The notes: a model not told the origin generated them from the sequence alone. A stretch of DNA of 64,000 nucleotides from JAUZOB01 sp963692465 (GCA_963692465.1 OY829943.1:2852001-2916000), one strand, 5' to 3'; positions 1 to 9,325 are shown, counted from the stretch's first letter. Program-made: numbers and translations.

Positions 1-412
1 TTCCGTTGAATTGAATGAGCTCTCCTTCCACTCCGGTCAACGGCCCTTCGGTAATTTCGACTCGCTCTCCGGGACATAATTCTTCGCGGGTTAGTGTGAC
101 ATCAATTTCTGATTGTTCCAGCATTCGCTTCATCATTTCAATCTGAACGTCGCGAATTGCAGCCGCTTTTCCTTCGAAACAAATATAGGTTACAACATTA
201 TCATTTTTAAGAACCTGATCATATTGAAAGGTATCAATATGAACAAAGACATAACCACTGATAATAGGTGTTTCGACCCATTTTTTACGGTCACTCCATT
301 GTCTGAGTTTGCGTTGTAGCGGAACAAACGCCTCAATACCATCTAGTTCGAGATCCACTGAAACTCTTTTTTCGCTTCGTGATCTTACGTAAACAGCGTA
401 CCATTGCATCAT
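1..412 (-). CDS. UpxY/NusG-like transcription antiterminator (3' part missing)
   Basis: This is a NusG-family protein of the kind that lets RNA polymerase read through long capsule and exopolysaccharide operons in Bacteroidales (UpxY/LoaP type). The visible 137 residues open with MMQWYAVYVRSRSEKRV, the usual start of the NusG N-terminal domain (W-Y-A/V-x-x-x-x-x-x-x-E). Next comes the conserved PIISGYVFVH stretch, and a KOW-like segment begins at PGERVEITEGPLTGVEG. The C-terminus lies beyond the left edge. The start could be either of two adjacent ATGs (412 or 409). It follows the WbpB-like dehydrogenase by only 6 bp, so the two are probably co-transcribed. UpxY genes more often stand first in a polysaccharide operon, so this one may head the part that continues outside the window. 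The family is confident; the exact target is inferred. Confidence 0.8.
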   Translation of the reverse strand, partial: MMQWYAVYVRSRSEKRVSVDLELDGIEAFVPLQRKLRQWSDRKKWVETPIISGYVFVHIDTFQYDQVLKNDNVVTYICFEGKAAAIRDVQIEMMKRMLEQSEIDVTLTREELCPGERVEITEGPLTGVEGELIQFNG

Positions 413-418
413 AAGTCT

Positions 419-1471
419 TTATTTTTTCTTCCAGCAAAGATCCCGTACATGGTAAATTCTTTCGATAATATCTACTACCTTAAGTCCTTCCAGTGCATTG
501 GTCGTGATCGGTCGATTCTCATTTAGTTTGTCAACGACATTTTGTATGATGTAATGATGATTTTGGGCAGATCCTTTATACGGACCATAATCATTGGGCG
601 GATTAGAAGGGGCGAGTTGTGGCATGGTATATCCTTCGACATTACAAATCTCGACCTCATTCATATATTGTCCGGCCACTTTAACCGTTCCTTTTTTACC
701 AATAATTGTCATGCTGCTTTCCAGGTTCTGATTCCATACTGAAGTTGAATAATTGAGCGCACCCATTCCTCCGTTGATGAATTCGAAATTTACAAACCCC
801 GAGTCTTCAAAATCGGTCAGATCCTGATGATTAAAATCCTTAAAGTTTCCATGAATATTGGTAATATCTCCGAAAAGCCAGTACATAATATCAATAAAAT
901 GGGAAAATTGAGTAAAGAGTGTTCCCCCATCAAGTTGTGCATCACCATGCCAATTTCCCGGAGTATAATAACGATAGTCCCGATTCCAGTAACAATTAAC
1001 CTGAACCATATATATTTGTCCCAGAATATTTTGATCGACAATTTCTTTTAGCCATACCGAAGGGGGAGAGTAGCGGTTTTGCATAACAGCAAAGATTTGC
1101 TTCCCCGTTTCCAGTGATTTGAAAATCATTTTCTCGGCATCACTTTTGTTCAAAGCCATCGGTTTTTCACAAACAACATGACAACCACGTTCCAGTGCAA
1201 GAATGGTGTATTTAGCGTGAAGTCCATTGGGAATACAGATATTAATCACATCAATTGGAATATCCGAATTCAGTAGTTTGTCAAACGAATCGAAAAACGG
1301 AACCTCTGTATCCGAAACTCCACATTCTTCAGCCGTTTTGATATCGCATAGAGCAACAAGCCGGCACGCATCGTTTCGACGAATCATTTCGGCGTGACGC
1401 TTTCCGATATGTCCCTGTCCGATGACTGCAAAGTTTATTTTTTTATTTTTTTGTTGGTTCATTTGATTCAA
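419..1471 (-). CDS. Gfo/Idh/MocA oxidoreductase, WbpB/WlbA-like
   Basis: This is an NAD-dependent sugar dehydrogenase of 350 residues. A Rossmann fold opens at FAVIGQGHIGKRHAEMI, the family's C-E-K-P motif (CEKPMALN) lies about 40% along, and the C-terminal alpha/beta domain holds the GGTLFTQFSHFIDI stretch with the catalytic-region histidine. The best fit is UDP-N-acetylglucosamine-uronate 3-dehydrogenase (WbpB/WlbA), which oxidises C3 of UDP-GlcNAcA on the way to diacetamido-uronic acids. That assignment rests largely on the WbpD-like acetyltransferase upstream on the same strand, which acts later in the same pathway. The aminotransferase (WbpE) is not in view and may lie off the left edge. 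The fold is certain; the substrate is likely rather than proven. Confidence 0.8.
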   Translation of the reverse strand: MNQMNQQKNKKINFAVIGQGHIGKRHAEMIRRNDACRLVALCDIKTAEECGVSDTEVPFFDSFDKLLNSDIPIDVINICIPNGLHAKYTILALERGCHVVCEKPMALNKSDAEKMIFKSLETGKQIFAVMQNRYSPPSVWLKEIVDQNILGQIYMVQVNCYWNRDYRYYTPGNWHGDAQLDGGTLFTQFSHFIDIMYWLFGDITNIHGNFKDFNHQDLTDFEDSGFVNFEFINGGMGALNYSTSVWNQNLESSMTIIGKKGTVKVAGQYMNEVEICNVEGYTMPQLAPSNPPNDYGPYKGSAQNHHYIIQNVVDKLNENRPITTNALEGLKVVDIIERIYHVRDLCWKKK

Positions 1472-1566
1472 AGTTCACGCAAATTTAGTTATTCCGAATA
1501 AAATCGGGCAGACCTGAAGAATTAATTTGAAAAGAAATGGATTCCGGAATGAGAATCTTTAATGAA

Positions 1567-1956
1567 TTATTCGGTAGGTGTCTGTGTTGATTTTTTCCTT
1601 TTTGCACTGAGTGTGATTTCAATTTCAGAGGTTAGTTGTTGGATGGAAGATGAAATGGTACTAAAAGAATTCATATCCAAATAACCCGAATCGATCATTT
1701 CATTTAATAATTTAGAAAGTCCGCAAAGAAGTGTTTGTGATTGCATCCAATAACTGCAGGAATCTGGTATCGAGTCACAGGTGTCTGCTTTTGAAATAGT
1801 TGCCGGAAGCGTATAGGTGATGCTATCAATTGTTTCTTGTAAATCCGTGTTGCTGCTGAAATCCTGATGGGCAAAAGTTTTACGGATACTCTCACAAAGT
1901 AATGCTGCATGATTCCAGATACAATCGTTAAAATAAGCGGGGTGGGTAATTGGCAT
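1567..1956 (-). CDS. four-helix-bundle protein (23S-intervening-sequence type), divergent
   Basis: This is a small helical protein of 129 residues with no signal peptide. It has the spacing of the four-helix-bundle family (TIGR02436-like): an N-terminal helix (WNHAALLCESIRKTF), a second helix ending in the family's I/L-P-A-x-I-x-x-x signature (YTLPATISKADTC), and two more amphipathic helices (YWMQSQTLLCGLSKLL and ISSSIQQLTSEIEITL). Such proteins often appear as extra genes inside Bacteroidota polysaccharide clusters, and their role there is not established. It starts 11 bp after the acetyltransferase stop and ends 95 bp before the dehydrogenase, so it is part of the same operon. The similarity is weak, so the family call is tentative. 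Confidence 0.5.
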   Translation of the reverse strand: MPITHPAYFNDCIWNHAALLCESIRKTFAHQDFSSNTDLQETIDSITYTLPATISKADTCDSIPDSCSYWMQSQTLLCGLSKLLNEMIDSGYLDMNSFSTISSSIQQLTSEIEITLSAKRKKSTQTPTE

Positions 1957-1967
1957 AAGTGTTTGAA

Positions 1968-2543
1968 TTAAACGGGTAATATTTTAGAAACTTTGTTATT
2001 TTTCAGTAGATAATGTTCACCACTTTCGGGGCAGGTCGCATGGCCATTCAAATCGAATGATAGTTTTTGCCCGGATTCGCTGATCCATCCGGTTTGTCGG
2101 GCCGGATTTCCTATGACGAGCGCATAATCCGGAACATAGTGAGTTACAACTGCTCCGGCTCCGATAAAAGCGTAACGTCCAATCTCGTTTCCACACACAA
2201 TCGTTGCATTTGCCCCGATCGTTGCACCTTTCCTTACTATTGTTTTACGGTATTGATCTTTTCGGGCGATAGCACTACGTGGATTAAACACATTTGTAAA
2301 GACCATTGATGGTCCTAGAAAAACATCATCTTCACAAATTACCCCAGTGTATATGGAGACATTGTTTTGTATTTTTACATTATTTCCCAGAATAACGTCC
2401 GGAGAAATAACTACGTTTTGTCCAATATTGCAGTTTTGCCCAATTTGGCAGTGCGACATGATATGGCTAAAATGCCAAATCTTGGTTCCTTCACCAATGG
2501 AGCAGTCTGAATCAATGATCGCTGTTTCGTGCGCAAAAAACAT
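1968..2543 (-). CDS. WbpD/WlbB-like sugar N-acetyltransferase (left-handed beta-helix)
   Basis: This 191-residue acyltransferase is built almost entirely of hexapeptide repeats (for example IGEGTKIWHFSHI, IGQNCNIGQNVVI, ILGNNVKIQNNVSIYTG and GATIGANATIVCG). The repeats form a left-handed beta-helix that trimerises and binds acetyl-CoA between subunits. The FTNVFNPRSAIARK segment and the following VRKGATIGANATI are typical of UDP-2-acetamido-3-amino-2,3-dideoxy-glucuronate N-acetyltransferases (WbpD/WlbB). It would acetylate the 3-amino group of the UDP-sugar after the dehydrogenase and an aminotransferase have acted. It is the first gene of this minus-strand group, and an AT-rich region before it could hold the promoter. 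The C-terminal 40 residues (WISESGQKL to the end) form a short cap. Confidence 0.82.
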   Translation of the reverse strand: MFFAHETAIIDSDCSIGEGTKIWHFSHIMSHCQIGQNCNIGQNVVISPDVILGNNVKIQNNVSIYTGVICEDDVFLGPSMVFTNVFNPRSAIARKDQYRKTIVRKGATIGANATIVCGNEIGRYAFIGAGAVVTHYVPDYALVIGNPARQTGWISESGQKLSFDLNGHATCPESGEHYLLKNNKVSKILPV

Positions 2544-2623
2544 AATTGTTAGATATAAATCAGAATATAAATATAAAAAAATCAGAATAACAAATCAAAA
2601 GTTTTCGTTGTCCTAGAGTTTTT

Positions 2624-3280
2624 CTATTGATGAAAAAAACGGATCAATTTTATATTGCATTCACTGATTGTTCCGTGATGTATGTAATTGTACCTTGTAA
2701 TTCCTTTTCCGGGAACAAAATCGAAAGATATGGAAGCCGGTGAGCTTTTATACGAAATATGGAATGTGTCTTTCTTTGAACTTTCTGACACTTTCCATGA
2801 GTAATATCCATCCTCCCGGGTTAACATGGCTGTTTCGCCAAAAACCTCCCCTTTATGAAGCGGAAAATCGAGGAATAGTTCATCTTCCTTTACGATGTCG
2901 ATTAGTTCTGCTTTTTGATTCTTTACCTTGGCTAAAACCGAATCACAGCGTTCCGGTCGAATAAGATAATACCTTCGGTTATTGACCGATACGATCAGGT
3001 AATTATTCCGTTTTATTGAATCTTCGTAGTTGATTAAGTCGGTAGGAAAGCCCTTAACTACAGCGATTGTAACCTGAGCTCGCTGATATACTTCGGTAAC
3101 TTCCATTTTAAGACTGACTTTCTGTGTTGTCGCTTTTTGTGGTCCACCAGTCTGATATTTTACAATTCCTTCGTAGATCCAGAAATTCCCTTTTGTAAGA
3201 GGGAACGGAGCATTCCCCGCTATGACTGTTATTTGTGCTAAAAACAGCATTCCAAATAGGAGAAATAGATGTTTTTTCAT
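2624..3280 (-). CDS. exported protein of unknown function
   Basis: I do not recognise a named family. The 218-residue product starts with a clear signal peptide (MKKHLFLLFGMLFLAQITVIAGNA) without a lipobox. It is followed by FPLTKGNFWIYEG, a pattern seen at the start of many Bacteroidota secreted beta-rich proteins. The rest is predicted beta-strand, with charged loops and no catalytic motif that I can name. It lies 80 bp upstream of the acetyltransferase on the same strand, with an AT-rich spacer, so it may be a separate unit. It probably acts in the periplasm or at the outer membrane. Confidence 0.65.
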   Translation of the reverse strand: MKKHLFLLFGMLFLAQITVIAGNAPFPLTKGNFWIYEGIVKYQTGGPQKATTQKVSLKMEVTEVYQRAQVTIAVVKGFPTDLINYEDSIKRNNYLIVSVNNRRYYLIRPERCDSVLAKVKNQKAELIDIVKEDELFLDFPLHKGEVFGETAMLTREDGYYSWKVSESSKKDTFHISYKSSPASISFDFVPGKGITRYNYIHHGTISECNIKLIRFFHQ

Positions 3281-3493
3281 ATCGTTTGTTTATAATGGCG
3301 GCAATGATAAACAATTTTAAGAATCGGTAAGCGAAATTCTTTTCAAAAAACATTTCATTTTTAATGAATCTAAAAGTCTTTTTAGTCTCAATATATATCT
3401 TCGGAGAAATGTAACCATTTTCTTCCTGAAAATCATCTGTTGTAAATTTTTATTTTTAATATATATATTTGGAAATGAATAGGAAGTTGAATC

Positions 3494-3958
3494 ATGCAAA
3501 CATTGAAATATAAGAGATTGCCCAAGCGACAACTGGATGAGATTAAGTTGCTTTGGTCGGAACTAAATCGGGTTCACTTCCATGATTCCGTCTATTTCAA
3601 AGACCACTATGCAACGTTTACTTTTGAGGAACGAACCGCTCGTTGGAAAGATATTCCTGAAGAAGATATTTATATCCTTGTTGCTGAGGCTGACGAAGGC
3701 TATCCGGTCGGTTATTGTGTTTCAACGTTTAACAAAGAGCGATCCGGTGAGATTGATTCGTTATATCTTCAGTCCGGTTTTCGTAGCAATGGAATCGGAA
3801 AAGAGTTAATGACAAAAAGTATGAAATGGTTAGAAAACCGAGATTGTAAAACCATCCGGCTTTCCGTTAGTTATGGACACGAAGAGGTGCTGAAGTTTTA
3901 TCAAAAGATGGGGCTCTTCCCTCGTTTAACCGTATTGGAATGGAAAAAGACCGAGTAA
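3494..3958 (+). CDS. GNAT-family N-acetyltransferase
   Basis: This is a cytoplasmic acetyl-CoA-dependent acetyltransferase of 154 residues. The core GNAT features are visible: a beta-strand YPVGYCVSTF, then IDSLYLQSGFRSNGIGKELMTKSM, which carries the acetyl-CoA pyrophosphate-binding Q/R-x-x-G-x-G/A pattern (SGFRSNGIG), and a final strand with the usual Y-x-K-x-G-F/L (FYQKMGLFPR). The substrate cannot be read from the sequence. It is divergent from the exported protein upstream, with about 210 bp of AT-rich DNA between them. Confidence 0.85.
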   Translation: MQTLKYKRLPKRQLDEIKLLWSELNRVHFHDSVYFKDHYATFTFEERTARWKDIPEEDIYILVAEADEGYPVGYCVSTFNKERSGEIDSLYLQSGFRSNGIGKELMTKSMKWLENRDCKTIRLSVSYGHEEVLKFYQKMGLFPRLTVLEWKKTE

Positions 3959-4100
3959 ATAGAAAGCTACTTGGGGAGGTTATTTGCTATTCCGAACAAA
4001 TTATACGGTTCCCTGGTCTGTTTTTGCAGTCGCAATTTTTCTTGTAATCATTTTTTTGACCAAATTGAGGTCCTCTTATTATAAATAAGATCAAACTCCG

Positions 4101-4601
4101 ATGAAGAAAGTTACTCAAACATTTAGTGTTCCTGCAAAATCTATCATTGCAAAAGGACTTGGAACCGTCGATTATTGTGATTCCTATCAGGTTAGCATTC
4201 GAACAAATGATCGTATTGATAAGATTACAACGGCTATTTTTAAAGTTCCCGGTTGGGTTGCGACCTTGATGAATTTACGTGATTGTGTCGGTCGGGTTTT
4301 CGGACTGAAAACAGATATACAGCAAAAGGAAGCGGATTATTATCCCATTGGCTCAAAGGCTGTTTACTTTACGGTCATTGATCGTAATGAAAATGAAATA
4401 GTGATGGCTGAAGACGATAAGCATTTGAACTTTCATACTTCGGTTCTGACTGATCGTGAAGGAGAACATTGTTGTGTTAACCTGACGACGATTGTACATT
4501 ACAATAATTTCTGGGGTAATTTGTATTTTGCTCCGGTCAAATTTTTTCACCAGGCTATCATGAAAGCTTGTATGAATCGCCTGGTAAAACAAAATTCATA
4601 A
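4101..4601 (+). CDS. DUF2867-family protein
   Basis: This is a 166-residue soluble protein without a signal peptide. Its layout matches DUF2867: an N-terminal TFSVPA..I....G..DYCDSY segment, a central VPGWVATLMNLRDCVGRVFGLK, and a C-terminal half ending with VKFFHQAIMKACMNRLV. The family has a START/polyketide-cyclase-like fold and is often fused to NAD-dependent epimerases, but no activity is established. It precedes the GH3 gene by 54 bp on the same strand and could share its transcript; a functional link is not evident. Confidence 0.7.
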   Translation: MKKVTQTFSVPAKSIIAKGLGTVDYCDSYQVSIRTNDRIDKITTAIFKVPGWVATLMNLRDCVGRVFGLKTDIQQKEADYYPIGSKAVYFTVIDRNENEIVMAEDDKHLNFHTSVLTDREGEHCCVNLTTIVHYNNFWGNLYFAPVKFFHQAIMKACMNRLVKQNS

Positions 4602-4655
4602 ATTGAGATTCTTTTCTCCTGTGTCTAAAAATCTATAAGAATTAAACTTAAAGCA

Positions 4656-6866
4656 ATGAAAAGACGAATAATTACCGCAGGATTGTTGCTGACTGCAACA
4701 ATCCTGTCCGGCTCCATAATGGCCCAAACGCCGTCTTCCCTGTATAAAAATGCAAAGGCCCCCGTGGCTCAGCGTGTCGAGTCTTTAATAAAACAGATGA
4801 CACTTAACGAGAAGATCATGCAGATTACTCAGGGCAATGCCGGACAAAACGATAATCAAAATAACCAGGGAGCCAAGGTAAAGGGAGTTGACCCATTGAT
4901 CGGATCTTTAATCTATACCGGTGTTGATGTCGAATATCGAAACCGGATTCAAAAAGAGGCACTCGAAGATACCCGGCTCGGAATTCCGGTTCTTTTCGGA
5001 TACGATGTGATTCACGGATTCCGTACCGTTTACCCCATTCCGTTGGCACAAGCTTGTTCCTGGAATCCTGCACTGGCAACCAAGTCGTGTGGCATTGCAG
5101 CTCGTGAAGCTTATTTGACCGGAATAAACTGGACCTTTGCTCCGATGATTGACGTAGCGCGTGATCCTCGTTGGGGGCGGGTAGTCGAAGGATATGGAGA
5201 AGACCCGTATACCAATGCGGTATTTTGCGGAGCAGCGGTTAGAGGCTTTCAGGGGAAAAATCTCTCTGATCCCTATTCGGTTGCTGCCTGTCTGAAGCAT
5301 TTTGTGGGGTACGGACTTTCTGAAGGAGGTCGTGATTATCATTATGCCGATGTGTCTGCCCAGTCGCTTTGGGAAACCTATCTGCCTCCTTATGAGGCCG
5401 GAGTAAAAGCCGGCGTTGCAACCGTAATGAGCGCTTTTAACGATATTAGTGGAGTACCGGCTTCAGCCAATCATTATACCCTCACTGAGATATTAAAACA
5501 ACGATGGGGATTTAAGGGCTTGGTGGTATCCGATTGGTTTTCGGTTCAGCAACTGATTGCTCAGGGAGTTGCAAAAGATGAAGCGGAAGCCGGATATAAA
5601 GCGCTTATGGCCGGAGTGGATATGGATATGGGAGATAACGTTTTCCCGGAACACTTAAAGAAACTCGTTGAACAGAAAAAAATTCCGATGAGTCGCATTG
5701 ACGATGCAGTTCGCCGTGCTTTAACCCTCAAATTCCGGTTGGGACTTTTTGAACATCCTTATACCGAAGTGATGGCTGAATCTCAGCGTTATCTGAAGGC
5801 AGAAGATAAAGCAGCTGTCGGACAGATGGCTGAAGAATCAATGGTCCTTTTGAAAAATGCAGCACAGACTTTACCTATTCAGAAAAACGTAAAAAACATA
5901 GCTATGATCGGCCCGATGGCCAAAGATCAGGTCGATCTTCTCGGGTCGTGGCTTGGACAAGGCCGCGCTAAAGATGTGCAGTCCTTCTACGATGGAATGG
6001 AGCATGAATTTAGTGGTCAGTCCACCCTTCAGTATGTCCGGGGATGTGATTTCGACGGGAATGATCAATCCGGATTTAATCAGGCCACAGAGCTGGCTGG
6101 TAACTCCGACCTTGTTGTGCTCTGTCTGGGCGAAAAACGTGAATGGACCGGAGAAAACGCTTCCCGTTCATCAATTGCTCTTCCTGCTGTTCAGCAACAA
6201 TTGCTGGAAACTCTGAAGAAAACCGGTAAACCGATTGTAGTCGTACTTTCCAATGGACGGCCTCTTGATCTTTCGAAAATCGAACCTCTTTCTGATGCCA
6301 TTGTCGAGGCTTGGCAGCCTGGTATTCAAGGTGGAGCCGCATTAGCCGGTATTCTTTCGGGCCGGGTTAACCCTTCCGGTCGGTTAGCGATCACGTTCCC
6401 GTATTGTACCGGACAGATTCCGGTTTATTACGACATGCGTCCAAGTGCCCGTGCAACACAGGGAATGTATCAGGATGTTCCGACTGATCCGCTTTACCCG
6501 TTTGGCTATGGGTTGAGTTATACAACCTATCACTATGGCCCGGTTCATTTATCTTCAACCAGGATCAGGAAGAGTCAGAAGCTGATTGCCGAAGTTGAGG
6601 TGACTAATACCGGAAGTCAGATCGGAAAAGAAACAGCATTTTGGTACATTTCACAGCCGGTATGTGCCATAACCCGCCCGATGAAAGAACTGAAGTATTT
6701 TGAAAAGAAAGAGATTCGTCCCGGCGAAACTGTTCTATATCGGTTTGAGATTGACCCGTTGCGTGATCTTAGCTACGTCGACTCAACCGGACGTCGATTT
6801 TTGGAAGAGAATGAGTATTACTTGTTGATTAACGGACAGAAACTGAAATTTGAGATAACGAAATAA
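4656..6866 (+). CDS. bglX: GH3 beta-glucosidase, BglX-like, exported
   Basis: This exported glycosidase of 736 residues probably releases glucose from beta-linked oligosaccharides in the periplasm. After a signal peptide (about residues 1-24, cleaved near IMAQ) come the GH3 TIM-barrel domain, the alpha/beta sandwich domain and a C-terminal fibronectin-III-like domain. The nucleophile is Asp293 in the motif LVVSDWFS. KHFVGYG and the DPRWGR/EGYGEDPY stretches match BglX-type enzymes closely (YDVIHGFRTVYPIP is characteristic). The length is normal for the family (about 740-770). It lies 110 bp upstream of a second secreted hydrolase on the same strand, and the two are probably expressed together for breakdown of a beta-glucan-like substrate. 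Confidence 0.92.
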   Translation: MKRRIITAGLLLTATILSGSIMAQTPSSLYKNAKAPVAQRVESLIKQMTLNEKIMQITQGNAGQNDNQNNQGAKVKGVDPLIGSLIYTGVDVEYRNRIQKEALEDTRLGIPVLFGYDVIHGFRTVYPIPLAQACSWNPALATKSCGIAAREAYLTGINWTFAPMIDVARDPRWGRVVEGYGEDPYTNAVFCGAAVRGFQGKNLSDPYSVAACLKHFVGYGLSEGGRDYHYADVSAQSLWETYLPPYEAGVKAGVATVMSAFNDISGVPASANHYTLTEILKQRWGFKGLVVSDWFSVQQLIAQGVAKDEAEAGYKALMAGVDMDMGDNVFPEHLKKLVEQKKIPMSRIDDAVRRALTLKFRLGLFEHPYTEVMAESQRYLKAEDKAAVGQMAEESMVLLKNAAQTLPIQKNVKNIAMIGPMAKDQVDLLGSWLGQGRAKDVQSFYDGMEHEFSGQSTLQYVRGCDFDGNDQSGFNQATELAGNSDLVVLCLGEKREWTGENASRSSIALPAVQQQLLETLKKTGKPIVVVLSNGRPLDLSKIEPLSDAIVEAWQPGIQGGAALAGILSGRVNPSGRLAITFPYCTGQIPVYYDMRPSARATQGMYQDVPTDPLYPFGYGLSYTTYHYGPVHLSSTRIRKSQKLIAEVEVTNTGSQIGKETAFWYISQPVCAITRPMKELKYFEKKEIRPGETVLYRFEIDPLRDLSYVDSTGRRFLEENEYYLLINGQKLKFEITK

Positions 6867-6976
6867 GAGCTCCTTTCTGATCATTTTGTATAAAAGAATG
6901 AACATTTTATCTATCTGATAGTATGGAATTAAGACGTAATTTTCCATCATACAGATATTTTAATAATTAAGTTCAG

Positions 6977-9079
6977 ATGAAGATTGTTAAAAAAATGGTA
7001 AAATGTTGCAAATGGGTTGGTTGTGCGTTATTCCTGTTGGGAGTAATGACTGGTCCCATAATGGCACATCCGGCAGATAAATCGTTATCCGCCGCTAAAA
7101 AATACGTTAAAGGACAAACGGTCAGTTCTCCGAAACCCAAGGAAGCAGCTTCCGGCTATCGCGATATTTATCCGGATACATGGGTTGGCACGGATGCCAT
7201 CGGGCGGACTATGCCGCTTATTTCGGTTGTCGGTCCGGTAAAGAAAGACCAGCGACGTGTTGTAGGAGTCTTTTATATTACCTGGCATGGCGATGGAGCT
7301 CACAATAATGCCAAGGATTCGTATACCGGTGATGTAACCAAGATCCTTGCGACCGATCCGTCAGCCCGTTTGGATGCCAAAAATCCGCATTGGACCGAAG
7401 GTTCGTATCACTGGGGAGAACCTGAATGCGGCTATTTTCTTAGTCGCGATGCTTATGTTGTTCGTCGTGATATGTCAATGCTTGCTGATGCCGGCGTTGA
7501 TGTAGTGATTATGGACGTAACCAATGCTGTTCGCTACTGGTCTGAGTGGGAAGTTGTCTTTTCAACCATGGAACAGATGAAAGCAGAAGGCAACAAGGTT
7601 CCGAAATTTACCTTTTGGTCTTACAATGGTCCTGCAGTAACGGTTGTTCAGGATTTGTATGAGAAGATATACAAAACGCAAAAATATAAAGACCTCTGGT
7701 ATTACTGGGATGGCAAACCGTTGTTGCTTTATAACGGACGACCGACTTTCGATGCCAATGGAAATGGAGTAAAAAGTCCGAATCCTCATTATGATGCTGC
7801 CGCTAAGACGGATAAGAGCAATCCTCATTACGGCGATCCTGACTATACCGAGGAAAACTATTTGGGTTATACCAAAGAAGTGAAAAAATTCTTCACCCTG
7901 CGGACTATGTGGTGGGGTTATTATAAATGGGGCGGGAAACGCTTTGTCGGAACAGAAGATAACTGGAGTTTTGGCTATGATATGGGAGATAAAGATGTAC
8001 AGAAGCTGACTCCAGAGGAGTTGGTATCCAAACACAAAGGCAAACCCGAAGAAGCAGCTGTTACCCCGGCTCAGCATCCTGCTAGCTTGATCGGAAAATC
8101 ATGGACCCGCGAAAATGGGGAACCACAACTGGATGAACACGATCTTCCAAAACCGACTTATGTGCCATGGCTCGGGAAAACTGTTGAGCATCCTGAAGGT
8201 TATGGAATCTATTTCCAGCAACGATGGGATGAAGCTTTGAAAGCCAATCCTCAGTTCCTTTACCTGAATGACTGGAACGAATGGACTGCCGGAAAATACC
8301 AACAGGATGATGGAGGAACTTTTGATTTTATGCGTCGTACGAGCCCTTATTGGTTTGTCGATCAGTATAATTCTGAATTTAACCGCAGTCTGAGTCCGAT
8401 GAAGGGCGGCTATACCGATAACTATTATATGCAGATGGCCGAGAATATTCGTCGATATAAAGGAGTCCGCTCAATTCCTGTTACGAAAGGACAGACCTCG
8501 ATTCGGATGAATGGTAATTTTGAAGACTGGAATAAGGTTAAAGTAGAATACCGCGATACCAAAGGAGATGTAGCTCATCGTGATTATAACGGCTACGGCG
8601 GATTGCATTATGTTGATAATTCAGGGCGGAACGATATTGTTACCTGTAAGGTAGCAGTTGATGCTCAGAATGTTTATTTCTATGCAGAGACCGATAGTGC
8701 CCTTACTCCTCATACCGATAAAAACTGGATGCTGTTATTGATTGATGCCGATCATAACTCCAACACAGGCTGGTATGGATATGATTTCATTATCAACAAA
8801 AAGGTGATTGATGGCAAGACGACTTTGCTGATGAGTTATAATTCGGGAAATCCGGATGATCCATGGGTAGAGAAGTCCGAACTGAAATATTGCTATAAAG
8901 GAAACAAAATTGAAATTGCCGTACCACGCAGTCTTCTGGGGCTAAAAGGAAACGCATTCAGTTTCGATTTCAAATGGAGTGATAATCCGGCAGGCTTGAC
9001 CGATCCTATTTCACTTTGTACTGGTGGTGATACCGCACCGAATCGTCGGTTTAACTATCGGTTTATTTGGAAACAATAG
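6977..9079 (+). CDS. secreted GH71/GH99-like protein with C-terminal CBM9-like domain
   Basis: This is a 700-residue exported protein. A signal peptide (to about residue 31, GPIMAH) is followed by a large domain with a GH71/99-like TIM-barrel look: RRVVGVFYITWHGD near the start, ADAGVDVVIMDVTN, then WYYWDGKPLLLYNGRP and PQFLYLNDWNEWTAGK. The last is the W-N-E-W-x-x-G signature seen in GH99 and related families. From about residue 510, SIRMNGNFEDWNKVKVEYRD begins a beta-sandwich domain resembling CBM9/DOMON sugar-binding modules. The catalytic residues and substrate are not certain from sequence. It follows the GH3 gene and is closed by a strong terminator. Confidence 0.7.
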   Translation: MKIVKKMVKCCKWVGCALFLLGVMTGPIMAHPADKSLSAAKKYVKGQTVSSPKPKEAASGYRDIYPDTWVGTDAIGRTMPLISVVGPVKKDQRRVVGVFYITWHGDGAHNNAKDSYTGDVTKILATDPSARLDAKNPHWTEGSYHWGEPECGYFLSRDAYVVRRDMSMLADAGVDVVIMDVTNAVRYWSEWEVVFSTMEQMKAEGNKVPKFTFWSYNGPAVTVVQDLYEKIYKTQKYKDLWYYWDGKPLLLYNGRPTFDANGNGVKSPNPHYDAAAKTDKSNPHYGDPDYTEENYLGYTKEVKKFFTLRTMWWGYYKWGGKRFVGTEDNWSFGYDMGDKDVQKLTPEELVSKHKGKPEEAAVTPAQHPASLIGKSWTRENGEPQLDEHDLPKPTYVPWLGKTVEHPEGYGIYFQQRWDEALKANPQFLYLNDWNEWTAGKYQQDDGGTFDFMRRTSPYWFVDQYNSEFNRSLSPMKGGYTDNYYMQMAENIRRYKGVRSIPVTKGQTSIRMNGNFEDWNKVKVEYRDTKGDVAHRDYNGYGGLHYVDNSGRNDIVTCKVAVDAQNVYFYAETDSALTPHTDKNWMLLLIDADHNSNTGWYGYDFIINKKVIDGKTTLLMSYNSGNPDDPWVEKSELKYCYKGNKIEIAVPRSLLGLKGNAFSFDFKWSDNPAGLTDPISLCTGGDTAPNRRFNYRFIWKQ

Positions 9080-9153
9080 TTAGTAGCCATTATGCCGGGA
9101 ATCATTTTTCGGCAATAGAGGAAAATAGATAATAATTCTTTCTCTTTCTTTTC

Positions 9154-9189
9154 AAAAGAGGTCTTTACTTTCGGGTAAAGACCTCTTTT
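9154..9189 (+). terminator. intrinsic terminator after the GH3/GH71-99-like pair
   Basis: A perfect 15-bp stem (AAAAGAGGTCTTTAC pairing with GTAAAGACCTCTTTT) closes a 6-nt loop and ends in a T-run. It lies 75 bp after the stop codon. The A and T flanks let it work in both directions, but only the plus strand has a gene ending here. Confidence 0.85.
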
Positions 9190-9325
9190 GCTTACTATTT
9201 GTATCTCGTACAGAAAAGCTTTTAATAAGAAGAAAATTCGTACTGAATATTGCAGTATTATGTTTACCTGTAAAACGTTGTAACTAATTAATAGCAAGGG
9301 TATAACTCTGTATTATCAAAATAGC

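Noticed and set aside
7562..8077. 171-codon minus-strand frame inside the GH71/99-like gene
   Set aside because: It is a shadow of the coding strand; the composition is Phe/Ile-rich and the coding strand has clear motifs.
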